A model generated the notes under the pieces. It saw only the letters and a program-made list of their open reading frames with translations. It ran no database searches and had not been told where the DNA came from. The position numbers and the translations under genes were made by a program. Shown piece after piece: positions 33,237 to 43,919 of a DNA stretch of 64,000 bases (position 1 is its first letter; each line of letters opens with the position of its first letter). This DNA comes from Thinopyrum elongatum (lineage: Eukaryota; Streptophyta; Magnoliopsida; Poales; Poaceae): contig CM022300.1 in the NCBI GenBank assembly GCA_011799875.1, positions 113,101,201-113,165,200 on the forward strand. The letters are read 5' to 3'.

Positions 33237-34817
33237 TGATACGTCTCCAACGTATCTATAATTTTTTATTGTTCCATGCTGTTATATTATCATTCTTGGA
33301 TGTTTTACAATCATTTTATAGTCATTTTATATCATTTTTTGGTACTAACCTATTGACATAGTGCCAAGTGCCAGTTGCTGTTTTTTGCATGTTTTTTACA
33401 TCGCAGGAAATCAATACCAAACGGAGTCCAAACGCAGCGAAACTTTTTGTGGATTTTTTTGAACCAGAAGACATCCAGTGGGCCGGAGAAGCACCTGGGG
33501 GGTGCTCCGAGGGGAGCACAACCCACCAGGGCGCGCTTGGAGGCCCAGGCGCGCCCTGGTGGGTTGTGCCCACCTCGGGTGCCCCTCGAACCGCCTCTTT
33601 GCTCTATAAATACCCCAATATTCCAGAAACCCTAGGAGAGTCGACGAAAATCAATTCCAGCCGCCGCAGAGTCCAGAACCACCAGATCCAATCTAGACAC
33701 CATCATGAAGGGGTTCACCACTTCCATTGGTGCCTCTCTGATGATGCGTGAGTAGTTCTTTGTAGACCTACGGGTCCGTAGTTAGTAGCTAGATGGCTTT
33801 CTCTCTCTCGTTTGATTCTCAATACAATGGTCTCTTGGAGATCCATATGATGTAACTCTTTTTGCGGTGTGTTTGTTGGGATCCGATGAACTTTGAGTTT
33901 ATGATCAGATCTATCTTTTTATCCATGAAAGTTATTTGAGTCTTCTTTGATCTCTTATATGCATGATTGCTTATAGCCTCGTATTTCTTCTCTGATATTT
34001 GGGTTTTGTTTGGCCAACTTGATCTATTTATCTTGCAATGGGAAGAGGTGCTTTGTAGTGGGTTCGATCTTACGGTGCTTGATCCCAGTGACAGAAGGGG
34101 AACCGACACGTATGTATCGTTGCTACTAAGGATAAAACGATGGGGTCTATTTCTACATAAATAGATCTTGTCTACATCATGTCATCATTCTTATTGCATT
34201 ACTCCGTTTCTCCATGAACTTAATACACTAGATGCATGCTGGATAGCGGTCGATGTGTGGAGTAATAGTAGTAGATGCAGGCAGGAGTCGGTCTACTAAT
34301 CTTGGACGTGATGCCTGTATAATGCTCATTGCCTGGATATCATCATGATTATTTGAAGTTTTATCAATTGCCCAACAGTAATTTGTTCACCCATCGTTTG
34401 CTATTTTTCTCGAGAGAAGCCACTAGTGAAACCTACGGCCCCCGGGTCTCTTTTCCAATATATTTGCTTTCAAGATCTGTTTTGCTATTCGCTCTTTTCT
34501 TTATTTGCAACTTTTATTTTCAGGTCTATTAAATCAAAAATACAAAAATACCTTGCTGCACTTTATTTTATTTGGCGTTCGATCTATCAATATTTACTAC
34601 TCTCTCACGTCCGTTTGCCAATTTTTGGCGCCGTTGCCCGAAAGGGATTGACAACCCCTTTTACACGTCGGGTTGCGAGTATTTGTTATTAGTGTTGCTT
34701 GGTTCTCCTACTGGTTCGATAACCTTGGTTTCATCACTGAGGGAAATACCTACCGCCACTGTGCTGCATCATCCCTTCCTCTTTGGGGAAATACCGATGT
34801 AGCTTCAAGCCGCATCA
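33237..34817 (+). repeat. Right LTR of the complete Athila-type element
   Basis: From TGATACGTCTCC to CAAGCCGCATCA (1581 bp). It contains a perfect inverted repeat of 21-bp arms (33516-33536 with 33549-33569, 12-nt spacer) 35 bp before the TATA box TATAAATA (33605-33612), and the primer-site-like TGGCGCCGTTGCCCG at 34626-34640. Confidence 0.92.
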
Positions 34818-34822
34818 CATCA

Positions 34823-35233
34823 CAACATGCCCTACAAAAACAAGTTAGACGTCCTCTACTTTGTTGTTTGTAAATTTTACGTGGCTGCTATGGGCAACCA
34901 GCAAGAACCGTTCTTACCTACGCAAAACCACAACAGTGATTATCAAGTTGCTATTTAACCTTCTGCAAGGACCGCCGTAGTCAAATCTGATTCAACTAAA
35001 GTAGGCGAAACAGACACCCGCCAGCCACCTTTATGCAAAACAAGTTGCATGTCAGTCGGTGGAACCGGTCTCATGTGCGTGGACATGTAAGGTTGGTCCG
35101 AGCCGCTTCATCCCACAATGTCGCCGAATCAAAATAAGACATTGGTGGGAAACAATATGAACATCAGCGCCCACAACTCCTTTGTGTTCTACTCGTGCAT
35201 ATCATCTACTCATAGACCTGGCTCTGATACCAC
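34823..35233 (-). mobile_element. BARE/Angela-like copia leader, proximal part with primer site
   Basis: Minus-strand leader next to the LTR. The primer site TGGTATCAGAGCC (minus strand, 35232-35220) lies one base from the LTR and fits initiator tRNA-Met. Rich in short C-rich motifs; no open frame of note. It joins the distal part at 27729-28383 across the nested element. Confidence 0.75.
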
Positions 35234-36643
35234 TGTTGGGGAACGTTGCATGGAAAACAAAAAAAATTCTATGCACAGGTAAGATCTATCCATGGAGATG
35301 CATAGCTACGAGAGGGGGAGAGCATCTACATACCCTTGTAGATCGCTAAGCGGAAGCGTTTATCAACACGGTTGATGTAGTCGTACACCTTCATGATCTG
35401 TCCCGATCAAGTACCGAATGTACGGCACCTCCGCGTTCAGCTCGATGACGTCCTCGCCTTCTCGATCCAGCAAGAGAGACTAAGTAGTAGATGAGTTTCG
35501 GCAGCACGACAACATGGTGACGATGGTGGTGAAACTATTCCGTAGGGCTTCGCTAAGCACAACGGACGTGGACGGAGGAGGAACTAGAACTAGAGGGAGA
35601 GGGGGTGCCGCACACGGCTTGGGGATCGTGGTGTGTCTTGCCCCCTCCCCTCCTCTCATATATATAGGTGGAGGGGGAGGAAGGCTACCAAGGCGCGCCC
35701 CCAAGGGGGCTGGCGGCCGCCCTGGGCTCCTGCCCTAGCCGCCCCCCTTTTCCTTCCTGGCGCGTGGGGGGAAGGCAGGAGGGGAGCCCCCCCCCCTTCC
35801 TTTCACAGCATGTGGAAGCGAAGGAAAGAGGGGGCTGACCCTCTTCCTTCGATCCCTAGGACCGGCTGCCATGAGGTGGGGGCACGCCAGCCCCATGTGG
35901 GCTGGTGTACTCTCCCTCGTTGGCCCGTTTGGCCCAATATGCTCCTGTGGCCTCTCGGAACCCTTTTCGATGATCCGATAATACTCCGGTGCATTTCGAA
36001 ACTCTTTCGGAAACCAAATACTATCATCCTATATATCAATCTTTACCTCCGGACCATTCTGGAGCTCCTCGTCATGTCCGTGATCTCATCCAGGACTCCG
36101 AACAACATTCGGTCACCAACATACATAACTCATATAATAATATATCACCAACAAACGTTAAGCGTGCGGACCATACGAGTTCAAGAATGATGTAGACATG
36201 ACCGAGATGCTTCTCCGGTCAATAACCAATAGTGGGACCTGGATGCTCATATTGGTTCCTACATATTATTCATCCGGTATCCGGGAGTTGCATGATCTCA
36301 TGGTCGAAGGAATATGTATTCGACATTAAGAAAGCAGTAGCAATAAACTGAACGATCATATGCTATGCTAACGGATGGGTCTTGTCCATCACATCATTCT
36401 CCTAATGATGTGATCCCGTTATCAAGTGACAACACATGTCTATGGTTATGAAACCTTAACCATCTTTTGATCAACGAGCTAGTCTAGTAGAGGCTCACTA
36501 GGGACACGGTATTTGTTTATGTATCCACACATGTATTTAGTTTCTGGTTAATACAATTCTAGCATGAATAATAAACCTTTATCATGATTAAGGAAATATA
36601 ATAATAACCACTTTATTATTGCCTCTAGGGCATATTTCCAACA
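35234..36643 (-). repeat. BARE/Angela/WIS-like copia LTR (1410 bp)
   Basis: On the minus strand it starts TGTTGGAAATATGCCCTAGA, the well-known beginning of BARE1/Angela/WIS LTRs, and ends CCCCAACA next to the primer site. It is therefore a 5' LTR. A TATA candidate (ATATATATA) is at 35658-35666. At 1410 bp it is shorter than the roughly 1.7-1.8 kb usual for the family, suggesting internal deletion. It lies inside the integrase region of the Athila-type element to its right. Confidence 0.85.
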
Positions 36644-38467
36644 TCAACAGCAACCAAAATATGTGTATACCCATTAGAGAAAGGAAAAGGTCCCATATAA
36701 TCAAAGCCCCAAACATCAAAAGGTTCAACAACAAGTGAATAATTCATAGGCATTTCCTGACGCTTAACAATATTACCAATTCTTTGACATTCATCACAAG
36801 ACAAAACGAACTTACGGGCATCCTTGAAAAGAGTAGGCCTATAAAAATCAGATTGTAATACCTTATGTGCAGTTCTATCTCCCGCATGATGTCCTCCGTA
36901 GGCTTCGGAGTGACATTTCCGTAGGATTTGTTCCTGTTCATGCTCAGGTACACAACGTCTAATAATACCATCTACTCCTTCTTTATAAAGATGTGGGTCA
37001 TCCCAAAAGTAATGCCTTAAGTCATAGAAGAATTTTTTTCTTTTATTGGTATGTGAAACTAGGTGGTATAAATTTAGCAACAATATAATTAGCAGAATCA
37101 GCATACCAAGGAGTATTATGAGAAGCATTTATGACAGCTAGTTGTTCATCAGGAAAGCTATCATCAATAAGTAGTGGGTCATCAAGAATATTTTCTAACC
37201 TAGACAAGTTATCAGCTACTGGGTTCTCATCTCCTTTCCTATCAGTAAGGTGCAAGTCAAATTCTTGAAGCAAGAGAACCCACCTAATGAGTCTAGGTTT
37301 AGCATCTTTCTTTTCCATAAGATATTTAATAGCAGCATGGTCGGTGTGAACAATTACTTTAGAATCGACAATGTAAGATCTAAATTTATCACAGGCAAAC
37401 ACAACTGCTAAAATTTCTTTCTCAGTAGTAGCATAATTTCTTTGGACACTGTCTAGAGTTTTACCAGCGTAATGGATAACATTTAATTTCTTATCAATTC
37501 TTTGGCCTAGAATAGCACCAACATCATAATCACTAGCATCACACATAATTTCAAAAGGCAAGTTCCAATCAGGTGGTTGAACTATATATAGGTGCAGAAG
37601 TTAAGGCTTCTTAAGTGTTTCAAAGGCTTCTACACAATCATCATCAAAAACAAATGGAACATCCTTTTGTAAAAGATTAGTAAGAGGCCTAGAAATTTTA
37701 GAGAAGTCTTTAATAAACCTCCTGTAGAAACCAGCATGATCGAGGAAACTACAAATACCTTTAATGTCTTTAGGACATGCCATTTTCTCAATTGTGTCCA
37801 CTTTAGCTTTATCCACCTCAATACCTCATTCAAAAATTTTATGCCCCATGACAATGCCTTCATTAACCATAAAGTGACACTTTTCCCAATTCAAGACAAG
37901 ATTAGTTTGTTCACATCTCTGCAAAACTCGATCAAGGTTGCTTAAGCAAACATCAAAAGAAGTTCCGTAAATGGAAAAATCATCCATGAAAACCTCAACA
38001 ATCTTTTCACAGAAATCAGAGAATATAGCAGTCATACATCTTTGAAAGGTAGTAGGTGCATTACATAAACCAAAAGGCATACGTCTATAAGCATAAGTTC
38101 CAAAAGGGCAAGTAAAGGTGGTTTTCTCTTGATCGGGTTGCGATACATGTATTTGAGAGAAACCGGAATATCCATCAAGAAAACAAAAGTGTGTGTGCTT
38201 TGACAATCTTTCTAACATTTGATCAATGAAAGGCAGAGGGTAATGATCTTTTCTAGTAGCTTTATTTAATTTTCTAAAATCAATTACCATTCTATAGCCA
38301 GTCACTATTCTTTGTGGAATAAGTTCATTTTTATCATTAGGAACAACAGTAATACCTCCTTTCTTAGGGACACAATGAACATGACTTACCCTTCTACTAT
38401 CAGCTATGGGATAGATTATACCTGCTTCTAGAAGTTTTAGTATTTCAGTTCTTACCACTTCCTTCAT
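36644..38467 (-). pseudogene. Athila-type pol: RT, RNase H, partial integrase
   Basis: RT occupies 38467-37826 with the FMDD active site near 37980 and MPFGLCNAPTTFQ before it. Stops and frame changes near 37826, 37600 and 37130 divide the reading frame. The RT thumb and connection follow (37816-37601), then RNase H (37561-37043) with the CDAS motif, the TEKE and TDH segments, and a final DNLSR. Integrase begins with its zinc-binding HHCC module (about 36900-36790) and the first core aspartate in GFDYMGPF, then ends at 36644 where the copia LTR begins. Too broken to be functional, but the domain order is normal for Athila. Confidence 0.85.
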
Positions 38468-38479
38468 CTTAGGATTCAG

Positions 38480-40513
38480 TCATCGTTGGTGATCAACAAC
38501 GGGTTTAGCATCAGGTTCTATATTAATCTTGTGCTGACAGAGAGTGGGACTAATGCCCTTAAGATCATCAAGAGTATCTCTAATATCAGCACGGTGCTTC
38601 TTCAGAATTTTTAATAATCTCTTTTCTTCGTGTTCTGAAAGGTTAGCACCAATAATAACAGGATATATATATTTCTCATCAAGATAAGCATACTTCAAAG
38701 TGTTAGGCAATTGCTTTAATTCAAACACAGGACCACCTTTAGGTGGAGGAGGACCCCCTAAAGTTTCAATAGGAAAATTGTGTTTAAAGATAGGTTGTTG
38801 TTCGAAGAAAATTTTATCTATTTCATTTCTTTCACGCAAGTGCATATCATTCTCATAGTCTAACAAATATTGTTCTAGTGGATCAGTAGGAGGTACGGCA
38901 ATAGAAGCAAGACCAATTATTTCATCCTTACTAGGCAATTCTTTATCATGAGGTTGTCTATGAAACTTAGAGAAATTAAACTCATGAGACACATCACCAA
39001 AATTGACACCGACTGTTTCTTTCTCACAATCTATTTTAGCATTGACAGTGTTCAAGAAGGGTCTACCAAAAATAATGGGACAAAAGTCATCTTGTGGGAA
39101 ACCAAGGACTAAAAAATCAGTAGGGTATTTTATTTTCCCACACAAGACTTCAACATCTCTAACAATCCCAAGTGGTGTGATGGTATGTCTATTAGCAAGT
39201 TTAATAGTAACATCTATGTCCTCTATTTCAGCGGGTGCTATATCATTCATAATTTCTTGGTATAAAGTAAAAGGGATAGCACTCACACTAGCATCTAAGT
39301 CATATAAACCATGATAGCAATGATCTCCTATTTTAACTGAGACGACAGGCATGCCAACAACAGGCTTGTTCTTATCTGTAGTATCGGGTTTGGCAATTCT
39401 AGTAGCTTCATCGCAGAAATAAATAACATGCCCATCAACATTATCGACCAAGAGGTCTTTGACCATAGCAACACTAGGTTCTACTTTAATTTGCTCAGAG
39501 GGTTTAGGTGCTTTAATGTTACTTTTGTGAACCACTGTTGATACCTTAGCATGTTCCTTTATCCTAACAGGGAAAGGTGGTTTTTCAATACAAGCTGTAG
39601 GCACAACTGGATCAACATTATAAATGATAGTTTCATCTTTAGTTATAACCGGTTCTTTAATAGGGGGATGATATTTAAACCACTTCTCCTTAGGGAGATC
39701 GACATGAGTAGCAAATGATTCACCAAAAGAGGCTACTATCTCATAGTCAAGCCCATATTTAGTGCTAAACTTGTGAAAAGCATCGGTATTCATAAAAGAT
39801 TTAACACAATCAAACTCAAGCTTAATACCTGACTCTTTACCTTCGTCGAGTTCCCAATCTTCAGAGTTGTGTTTAATTCTTTCCAAAAGATAAAACCTAA
39901 ATTCAATGGTCTTCTTCATAAAAGAACCAACACAGGAAGTATCGAGCATGGATTGATCATTACGAGAAAGCCGAGCATAAAAATTCTGAATGATAATTTC
40001 TCTTGAGAGCTCATGATTGGGGCATGAATATAACATTGACTTAAGCCTCCCCCAAGCTAGAGCAATACTTTCTCCTTCACGAGGCCAAAAATTATATATA
40101 TAATTCTGATCATGATGAACTAGATGCATACTATAATTTTTTTGGTGAAATTCCAATTTCAATCGACTCCAATTCCAAGATCCAATATCATCGCATAGCC
40201 TATACCATGTCAATGATTTTCCCCCCAAAGATAAAGGGAAAACCTTCTTATTAACTTCATCTCTGGGTAAACCTGCAAGCTTAAACAATCCACAAATTCC
40301 ATCCACATGTATCAAATGCATATCGGGATGCTTCGTTTCGTCTCCTGCATAAGGATTAGTTAGCAGTTGCTCTATCATACTCGAAGGAATTTCATAACTA
40401 ATATTTTCAGTAGGTGCAGTAGGTTGAGGGGCAACTCTTTGTGTTTTCAGTCGAGGTGAAGATACCCCGAACAAACCCCTCAAAGGATTGTTTTCCATAG
40501 TAACAAGTGGCAA
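38480..40513 (-). CDS. Athila-type gag-protease, 677 codons to a premature stop
   Basis: Starts at 40513 (a second Met at 40498 fits the family start equally well), 63 bases after the primer site. Residues about 60-260 form the Gag capsid-like segment (YRLCDDIGSWNWSRLKLEF, then NFYARLS). The protease lies around residues 385-480, with LYDLDASVSAIPF where the family has D-L/S/T-G; the catalytic-loop Gly is replaced by Asp, which should inactivate it. The pre-RT region follows (VIIGANLS, then HKINIEPDAKPVVDHQR). The frame closes at a TGA at 38480 where CGA is expected, a C-to-T change. Coding then resumes in frame at 38467. Confidence 0.85.
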   Translation of the reverse strand: MPLVTMENNPLRGLFGVSSPRLKTQRVAPQPTAPTENISYEIPSSMIEQLLTNPYAGDETKHPDMHLIHVDGICGLFKLAGLPRDEVNKKVFPLSLGGKSLTWYRLCDDIGSWNWSRLKLEFHQKNYSMHLVHHDQNYIYNFWPREGESIALAWGRLKSMLYSCPNHELSREIIIQNFYARLSRNDQSMLDTSCVGSFMKKTIEFRFYLLERIKHNSEDWELDEGKESGIKLEFDCVKSFMNTDAFHKFSTKYGLDYEIVASFGESFATHVDLPKEKWFKYHPPIKEPVITKDETIIYNVDPVVPTACIEKPPFPVRIKEHAKVSTVVHKSNIKAPKPSEQIKVEPSVAMVKDLLVDNVDGHVIYFCDEATRIAKPDTTDKNKPVVGMPVVSVKIGDHCYHGLYDLDASVSAIPFTLYQEIMNDIAPAEIEDIDVTIKLANRHTITPLGIVRDVEVLCGKIKYPTDFLVLGFPQDDFCPIIFGRPFLNTVNAKIDCEKETVGVNFGDVSHEFNFSKFHRQPHDKELPSKDEIIGLASIAVPPTDPLEQYLLDYENDMHLRERNEIDKIFFEQQPIFKHNFPIETLGGPPPPKGGPVFELKQLPNTLKYAYLDEKYIYPVIIGANLSEHEEKRLLKILKKHRADIRDTLDDLKGISPTLCQHKINIEPDAKPVVDHQR

Positions 40514-40575
40514 TAAATTTCAGCACGTAATATAAATTTTTCCTTATCGATTTCCACTTACCAAGAGCGCTTCAC

Positions 40576-40593
40576 TCCCCGGCAACGACGTCA
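40576..40593 (-). other. Primer binding site (tRNA-Asp type), two mismatches
   Basis: Minus strand TGACGTCGTTGCCGGGGA, differing from the expected TGGCGCCGTTGCCGGGGA at two positions, 11 bases from the LTR. Confidence 0.8.
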
Positions 40594-40604
40594 GAAAAGA
40601 GTCT

Positions 40605-42114
40605 TGATGACCCACAAGTATAGGGGATCAATCGTAGTCCTTTCGATAAGTAAGAGTGTCGAACCCAACGAGGAGCAGAACGAAATGACAAGTGGTTTTC
40701 AGCAAGGTAATTTCTGCAAGCACTGAAATTATCGGTAACAGGTAGTTTGATAGCAAGATAATTTGTAGCGAGTAACAATAGTAACAATAAGTGCACCAAG
40801 GTAGCCCAATCCTTTGGATGGCAAAGGACAAGCCGAAATGGTCTCAGATAATAAGTAAAGCGTTCTTGAGGGCACACGGGAATTTCATCTAGTCACTTTT
40901 ATCATGTTGGTTTGATTCGCGTTTGCTACTTTGATAATTTGGTATGTGGGTGGACCGGTGCTTGGGTGTTGTTCTTACTTGAACAATCCTCCCACTTATG
41001 ATTAACCCCCTCGCAAGCATCCGCAACTACGAAAGAAGTATTAAGATAAAATCTAACCATAGCATTAAACATATGGATCCAAATCAGCCCCTTACGGAAT
41101 AGCGCATAAACTAGGGTTTAAGCTTCTGTCACTCTAGCAACCCATCATCTAATAACTACTCCACAATGCATTCCCTTACTCCCAAAGATGGTGAAGTGCC
41201 ATGTAGTCAACGTTCACATAACACCACTAAGGGAATCACAACATACATATCATCAAAATATCGAACACGTATCAAATTCACATGATTACTTGCAACATGA
41301 CTTCTCCCGTGGCCCCAAGAACAAAGGTAACTACTCACAAATAATATTCATGCTCAAGATCAGAGGGATATTAAATAGCATAATGGATCTGAACATATAA
41401 TCTTCCACCAAATAAACCATATAGCATCAACTACAAGATGTAATGAACACTACTAGTCACCCACAGGTACCAATCTGAGGTTCCGGTACAAAGATTGAAC
41501 ACAAGAGATGAACTAGGGTTTTGAGATGAGATGGTGCTATTGAAGATGTTGATGAAGATTGGCCTCCCAAAGATGAGAGGGTTGTTGGTGATGACGATGG
41601 CTTCGATTTCCCCCTCTGGGAGGGAATTTCCCCCGGCAGCGCTCCGTCGGAGGGCAAAAGTGCTCCTGCCCAAGTTCCGCCTCGAGACGCTGGCGCTCCG
41701 TCCCGAAAGTCCTCTCCTTATTTTTTCTAGGTCAAAATACCTTATGTACAAGAAGATGGGCACCGGAGGTGGGCTAAGGTGCCCACTACCCACAAGGGCG
41801 CGCCTGGGGGCCTGGCGCGCCCTGGTGCCTTGTGGCCACCTGGCAGCCCCCCTCTGGTAGTTATTTTCTCGAATATTTATTATATATTCCAAAATAATTC
41901 TTCGTAAAATTTCAGCTCATTTGGAGATGTGCATAATAGGTATCTCTAACATAGCTTTTTCAGGTCCAGAATTCCAGCTGCCGATATTCTCCCTCTTTGT
42001 GTAAACCTTGCATATTATGAGAGAAAAGGCATTAGAATTACTCCACAAAGTGTTATAATGCATTAAAACACTATAAATAACAGTAGGAAAACATGATGCA
42101 GAATTGACGTATCA
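40605..42114 (-). repeat. Athila-type 5' LTR (1510 bp)
   Basis: Minus strand TGATACGTCAATTC at 42114 to GTGGGTCATCA at 40605. It contains an inverted repeat with 10-bp arms (AGGGCGCGCC 41795-41804, GGCGCGCCCT 41814-41823), analogous to the palindromes upstream of the TATA boxes in the neighbouring Athila-type LTRs. The open frames here (for example 41431-41892) have no family features. Confidence 0.88.
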
Positions 42115-42130
42115 GAGATATGGGTGGGGT
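42115..42130. other. Short unique spacer between the Athila LTR and the MULE
   Basis: Sixteen bases (GAGATATGGGTGGGGT) lie between the LTR end and the MULE target duplication. The first five are the likely Athila-type target duplication. Confidence 0.5.
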
Positions 42131-42139
42131 TTAAAAAAA

Positions 42140-42355
42140 GAGGTAATAGCATCGCAGGTCCTAAAACTTGTCATGCGTGTGGTGTTTTGGTCCTAAAACT
42201 TGCAAAAGCAGATTTTTTGGTCCTACAACTTGTCATGGAGGTGCAACTTTGCTCCTGGACCAATCACATCTTGCCAAGTGGAGCCAGCTCGGCTGGGCTG
42301 GTCAGCGCCGCACATTTGCATTTTGCCCCTGCCTTTAGCCCTTTTCAACCCGCAG
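42140..42355 (+). repeat. MULE left terminal inverted repeat
   Basis: 216 bp matching the right end in reverse. It contains three spaced copies of GGTCCTA(A/C)AACTTG at 42157, 42189 and 42219, about 30-32 bp apart, which are candidate transposase-binding repeats. Confidence 0.92.
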
Positions 42356-42487
42356 GATAGCCACCTGAATTAACTCTGTCGGTATATTCGGTTGGAATCC
42401 GGTCGGCAGCACACACCCCTCCACTCACCTCTCTGCTTCGTCGCTTCCCCTCCCCTGCTCGTTGCCGCTGTCCAGCTCGCCGCCGCC

Positions 42488-43761
42488 ATGGTATCTTGGA
42501 GTGATGGATCCAGCTTATCATCGGACGGCTACTCTGTCACAAGTGAGGTTAGTTTGTCACTATACCTCTGGCAGTTAGGTTAGGGCAAAAATGGGGAATT
42601 TTGCTGACAAGAATATGTTTTAGGCTCCTGCTCCTGCCACCATTTTCTGCTCTGAATGGAGAGGCCTGCTCCAGATCTTGCAGCTAGATGTGAACACCAT
42701 TCTGTCTGTGAGAAGTTTGCGTCCTTTGATTCAGTTGACAGTGGAAGGAGATTCCTTGCTTGGGCACAAAAGGTGAGTAGATTTTTAGATCTACAGTTAA
42801 ATGCAAATTTGGAATGTGTCATCTAACTGTGTAGTGCCATCTAAGTGGACATGTGATCTATATAAACTTAGAATGTGGCATGTAACTATGGATGCTATCT
42901 GTTGTTATCTGTTTTCTGCAGAAGTTTTGGTTATGCTAAGAATTGATATTATGTTGTTGTGCTTGTGCATAGTGTTGTAACTATATTGAATAATTGGCAG
43001 TGCAATTAATGTAGTTAAGTAGCGCCCCAAGTTATGTTGCTAGAGTAGTTCAGTAATGCTCCAAGCTTTTTACCGTCAATCTATAACTGATATTTTTCAT
43101 TTCACTGAAATTTGTTTAGTTATCTGAATTTTTTCATTTACCTAAAATTTGTTTTTTTCTTAATTGGTAGGAAGTACCTAAATGCACCTATATGGAGTGG
43201 GTTGACCTTGAATGGCCTGCCACTATGAATATGAGTCTAGCTAGGATTTGGGGCATGTATGAAGATGAGAACAAGCTAAGGCTCAGGCAGAATGTAGTTA
43301 ATGCTGAAGAAAATTTTAAGATATTGGGAGAGAAGGAAAAGATGGAAAAAGATTTGAGGTATTTTAAACTAGATTTTGCTAAGATGGTGGCTGACAAGGA
43401 GCAGGCAATTGCCCAATTGGGCAGCACACAACTTGCTCTTTCTGGCCTAAAGCAAGAGCTTGAGAAGAAGAAGATGTCTGATAAATCTACCATTAGCATT
43501 CATCAGGTGGTGAGGGCTAAGGCAGAGAAAGAGAGGGATCAGATGATGCAAAAGAGGGACAAATTGATGCAAGAGAGGGACAAATTGATGCAAGATAGGG
43601 ACAAATTGAAGGAAGAGAGGAACAATGTGGTGTCACAGAGGGATGAGTTGAAGAAGGAGAAGAAGAAACTAGAGTACATGATTAGTGATTTATTCAGGCA
43701 TAAGGGGGAGACCAAGGGCAAGATAAGGAGGGTGAAGGAGATCTTAGATGAATTTGAGTAA
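42488..43761 (+). CDS. GRF-zinc-finger-like coiled-coil protein, three exons
   Basis: Proposed exons 42488-42547, 42662-42772 and 43171-43761 (introns GTTAGT...GGAG, GTGAGT...TGCAG-like and TTGGTAG ends) join in frame to 253 codons. Residues 30-69 resemble a GRF zinc finger: C30-x-H32, GRRF at 48-51, then K-C62-T-Y-M-E-W-V-D. The third ligand position, normally Cys after GR-F-Y/L, is Trp54. Residues about 75-250 are a long charged coiled coil with 7-residue repeats (RDKLMQE/D) written by 21-nt tandem DNA repeats at about 43540-43610. The start codon follows a CCGCCGCC leader 132 bp inside the left inverted repeat, so the repeat probably carries the promoter. It is transcribed towards the transposase gene. 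Function unknown; it resembles plant GRF-type proteins of the At4g04775 kind. No stop or frameshift is seen. Confidence 0.6.
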
Positions 43762-43919
43762 TTCATTGTTGTTGTAATGCTGCCTTAAATTGGAGCTATT
43801 AATTAGTTGTACTACTTTATTGAACTTGGTTAATTTGTATGACAGAATTATCTGATGCACTGAATTTGTATGACTGCTTTTAGTTAACTAAATTTGTATG
43901 ACTGCCCCAAGTTATGTTG

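Larger units (their letters stand above)
28384..34822 (+). mobile_element. Complete non-autonomous Athila-type element with CATCA duplication
   Basis: LTRs 28389-29981 and 33237-34817 bound an internal region of 3255 bp and are flanked by CATCA at 28384-28388 and 34818-34822. It has a tRNA-Asp primer site, a gag-like frame, three hairpins, a five-unit hairpin array and a polypurine tract, but no protease, RT or integrase. It inserted into the copia leader, and movement must have used enzymes of another element. LTR differences are few apart from an 11-bp insertion near the start and a loss of about 22 bp near 34695 in the right LTR. Confidence 0.92.
36644..42114 (-). mobile_element. Coding Athila-type Ty3 element, 3' part missing
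   Basis: Minus strand: 5' LTR (42114-40605), tRNA-Asp-like primer site (40593-40576), gag-protease (40513-38480), then RT, RNase H and integrase (38467-36644). The copia LTR cuts it inside integrase, and the remainder with its 3' LTR is not in the window. GAGAT at 42115-42119 would be its outer 5-bp duplication. Elements like this are candidate helpers for the non-autonomous copies nearby, though this copy is itself broken. Confidence 0.88.

Noticed and set aside
42116..42132. GGGTTT as the outer tip of the MULE, since it occurs at both ends
   Set aside because: It gives no matching 9-bp duplication, whereas starting at GAGGTAATAGC gives the exact duplication TTAAAAAAA.
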